DNA of 61,718 nucleotides, taken from positions 88,198 through 149,915 of the forward strand of contig NZ_LUUB01000051.1 in assembly GCF_001641635.1 (NCBI RefSeq), written 5' to 3'. Position numbers and translations under genes: made by a program. Origin of the DNA: Bradyrhizobium centrolobii (GTDB taxonomy: Bacteria; Pseudomonadota; Alphaproteobacteria; Rhizobiales; Xanthobacteraceae). Shown here piece by piece: positions 60,904-61,718 of this stretch; the stretch's first letter is position 1; the number at the start of each line of letters is the position of its first letter. The notes beneath the pieces are model-generated. The model did no database searches, had not been told where the DNA came from, and saw only the letters and a list, made by a program, of their open reading frames with translations.

Positions 60904-61718
60904 TTTGATCTCCATGGCATCACGAGGTGCCCGGCGCCGCGGATCAGCAGGCTCGACCCGAGGCCGAGCACGCCGATCGCGATCATGCCGAGCGCGATGT
61001 CGGCATACTGGACCAGCGAATAGGCTTCCCAGGTGAAGTAGCCGATGCCGTACTGACCCGAGATCATCTCGGCCGCGATCAGCGACACCCAGGCGACGCC
61101 CATGCCGATGGTGAGGCCGGTGAAGATGTGCGGCAGCGAGGCCGGAAAATACACTTCGCGGAAGATCGAGCGCTCGCGCGCGCCGAGACATTGCGCGGCG
61201 CGCACCAGCACGGGATCGACCAGCGACATGCCGTGCAGCGTGTTGACCAGGATCGGGAAGAACGAGCCGAGGAAGGTGATGAAGACGATGCTCTGCTCGT
61301 TGGTCGGCCACAGCATGATCGCCATCGGCACCCAGGCGATCGCCGGGATCGGCCGCAGCACCTCCGTCACCGGAAAGATCACCTCATGCACCAGCTTGAA
61401 GCGGCCCATGATCAGGGCAAGCGGCACACCGACGACGGCCGCGAGCGAGAAGCCGATGAAGATGCGCCGGCAGCTGAGCAGGATGTGCATCAGGAATTTG
61501 GGATCGTGGATCGCCTTGGTGAAGCTCGCATAGACCGCCAGCGGCGAGGGCACGTTGGTGAAGCGCACGAAGAACACGACGCGGTAGGTCGTGAGCAGGT
61601 GCCAGACCAGGAGGAAAGCGAGCAGCGAGACGATCCCGATCGCGGTCGCGCGCAAACGATCCTGGTTGAGCCGGTACCAGCGCGCGGCGAGCGCGCCGAG
61701 AGAGGGCGGCGTGGCGGG
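60900..61718 (-). CDS. ABC transporter permease, nitrate/sulfonate/taurine type (5' end cut by window)
   Basis: The frame is open to the right edge, so the N-terminus is missing; 272 codons are visible. An in-frame TTG at 61655 could be mistaken for the start, but coding sequence (ARWYRLNQDRLRATAIGIVS) continues beyond it. Five to six predicted helices; the EAA-type loop is VRAAQCLGARERSIFREVYF with PASLPHIFTGLTIGMGVAW after it. Partner of the ATPase encoded downstream with 4-bp overlap. Confidence 0.9.
   Translation of the reverse strand, partial: PATPPSLGALAARWYRLNQDRLRATAIGIVSLLAFLLVWHLLTTYRVVFFVRFTNVPSPLAVYASFTKAIHDPKFLMHILLSCRRIFIGFSLAAVVGVPLALIMGRFKLVHEVIFPVTEVLRPIPAIAWVPMAIMLWPTNEQSIVFITFLGSFFPILVNTLHGMSLVDPVLVRAAQCLGARERSIFREVYFPASLPHIFTGLTIGMGVAWVSLIAAEMISGQYGIGYFTWEAYSLVQYADIALGMIAIGVLGLGSSLLIRGAGHLVMPWRSK

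Overview
The window is about 62 kb of GC-rich, gene-dense DNA with GTG/TTG starts, many ATGA stop/start overlaps and dispersed palindromic intergenic repeats. Gene content (tungsten/molybdenum NAD formate dehydrogenase fds, oxc/frc oxalate genes, paoABC-type oxidoreductase, liv-type ABC operons, DUF1194 and DUF1236 proteins) points to an alphaproteobacterium of the Bradyrhizobium type. This is inference from gene content. No rRNA, tRNA, CRISPR array, phage or insertion sequence was recognised.

Layout. 1-1888: 5' end of a formate dehydrogenase operon (fdsG, partial fdsB) with a divergent LysR regulator. 1896-14241: mixed genes, namely a PAS histidine kinase, a cation diffusion facilitator with an enlarged cytosolic part, a quinone oxidoreductase, a nitronate monooxygenase, an exported protein of unknown function, a phospholipase-D-like protein with a histone-like tail, a fumarylacetoacetase-fold hydrolase and a PanE-family reductase. 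14350-29739: oxalate region, with a CBS-domain protein, two OxlT-type transporters, an overlooked 45-codon gene, formyl-CoA transferase (frc), oxalyl-CoA decarboxylase (oxc), a GntR/FCD regulator, an NDP-forming acyl-CoA synthetase and an IclR regulator. An Hsp70-like (YegD) gene, an SRPBCC gene and a DUF1194 gene lie inside it. 30250-35893: adenine deaminase, glyoxylate carboligase, hydroxypyruvate isomerase and tartronate-semialdehyde reductase. 36010-48422: small envelope proteins, a two-subunit ThDP decarboxylase with a divergent D-hydroxyacid dehydrogenase, an Orn/Lys/Arg decarboxylase with a GNAT enzyme, a PaoABC-type molybdenum enzyme and a divergent Lrp/alanine dehydrogenase pair. 48432-58219: a Baeyer-Villiger monooxygenase, TetR and acyl-CoA ligase operon divergent from a complete branched-chain-type ABC importer. 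58384-61718: a small membrane protein, a YeiH exporter and a partial nitrate/sulfonate-type ABC transporter.

How the genes fit together. Oxalate would enter by OxlT-type exchange, be activated to oxalyl-CoA by Frc (possibly primed by the NDP-forming ligase), and be decarboxylated by Oxc to formyl-CoA. The formate released would be oxidised by Fds. The reductive branch, oxalyl-CoA to glyoxylate, could be carried by the PanE-family protein. Glyoxylate then goes through Gcl, Hyi and GlxR to glycerate.

The most interesting signal is a repeated 17-bp sequence, consensus TGGCATATGGTATACCA, seen six times between 14.8 and 26.4 kb. Each copy lies between a -35-like and a -10-like hexamer spaced 17 bp, in front of the CBS gene, both transporters, the 45-codon gene, the GntR gene and the acyl-CoA synthetase gene. 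It looks like the operator of the local GntR/FCD protein and defines a candidate oxalate regulon that includes unexpected members.
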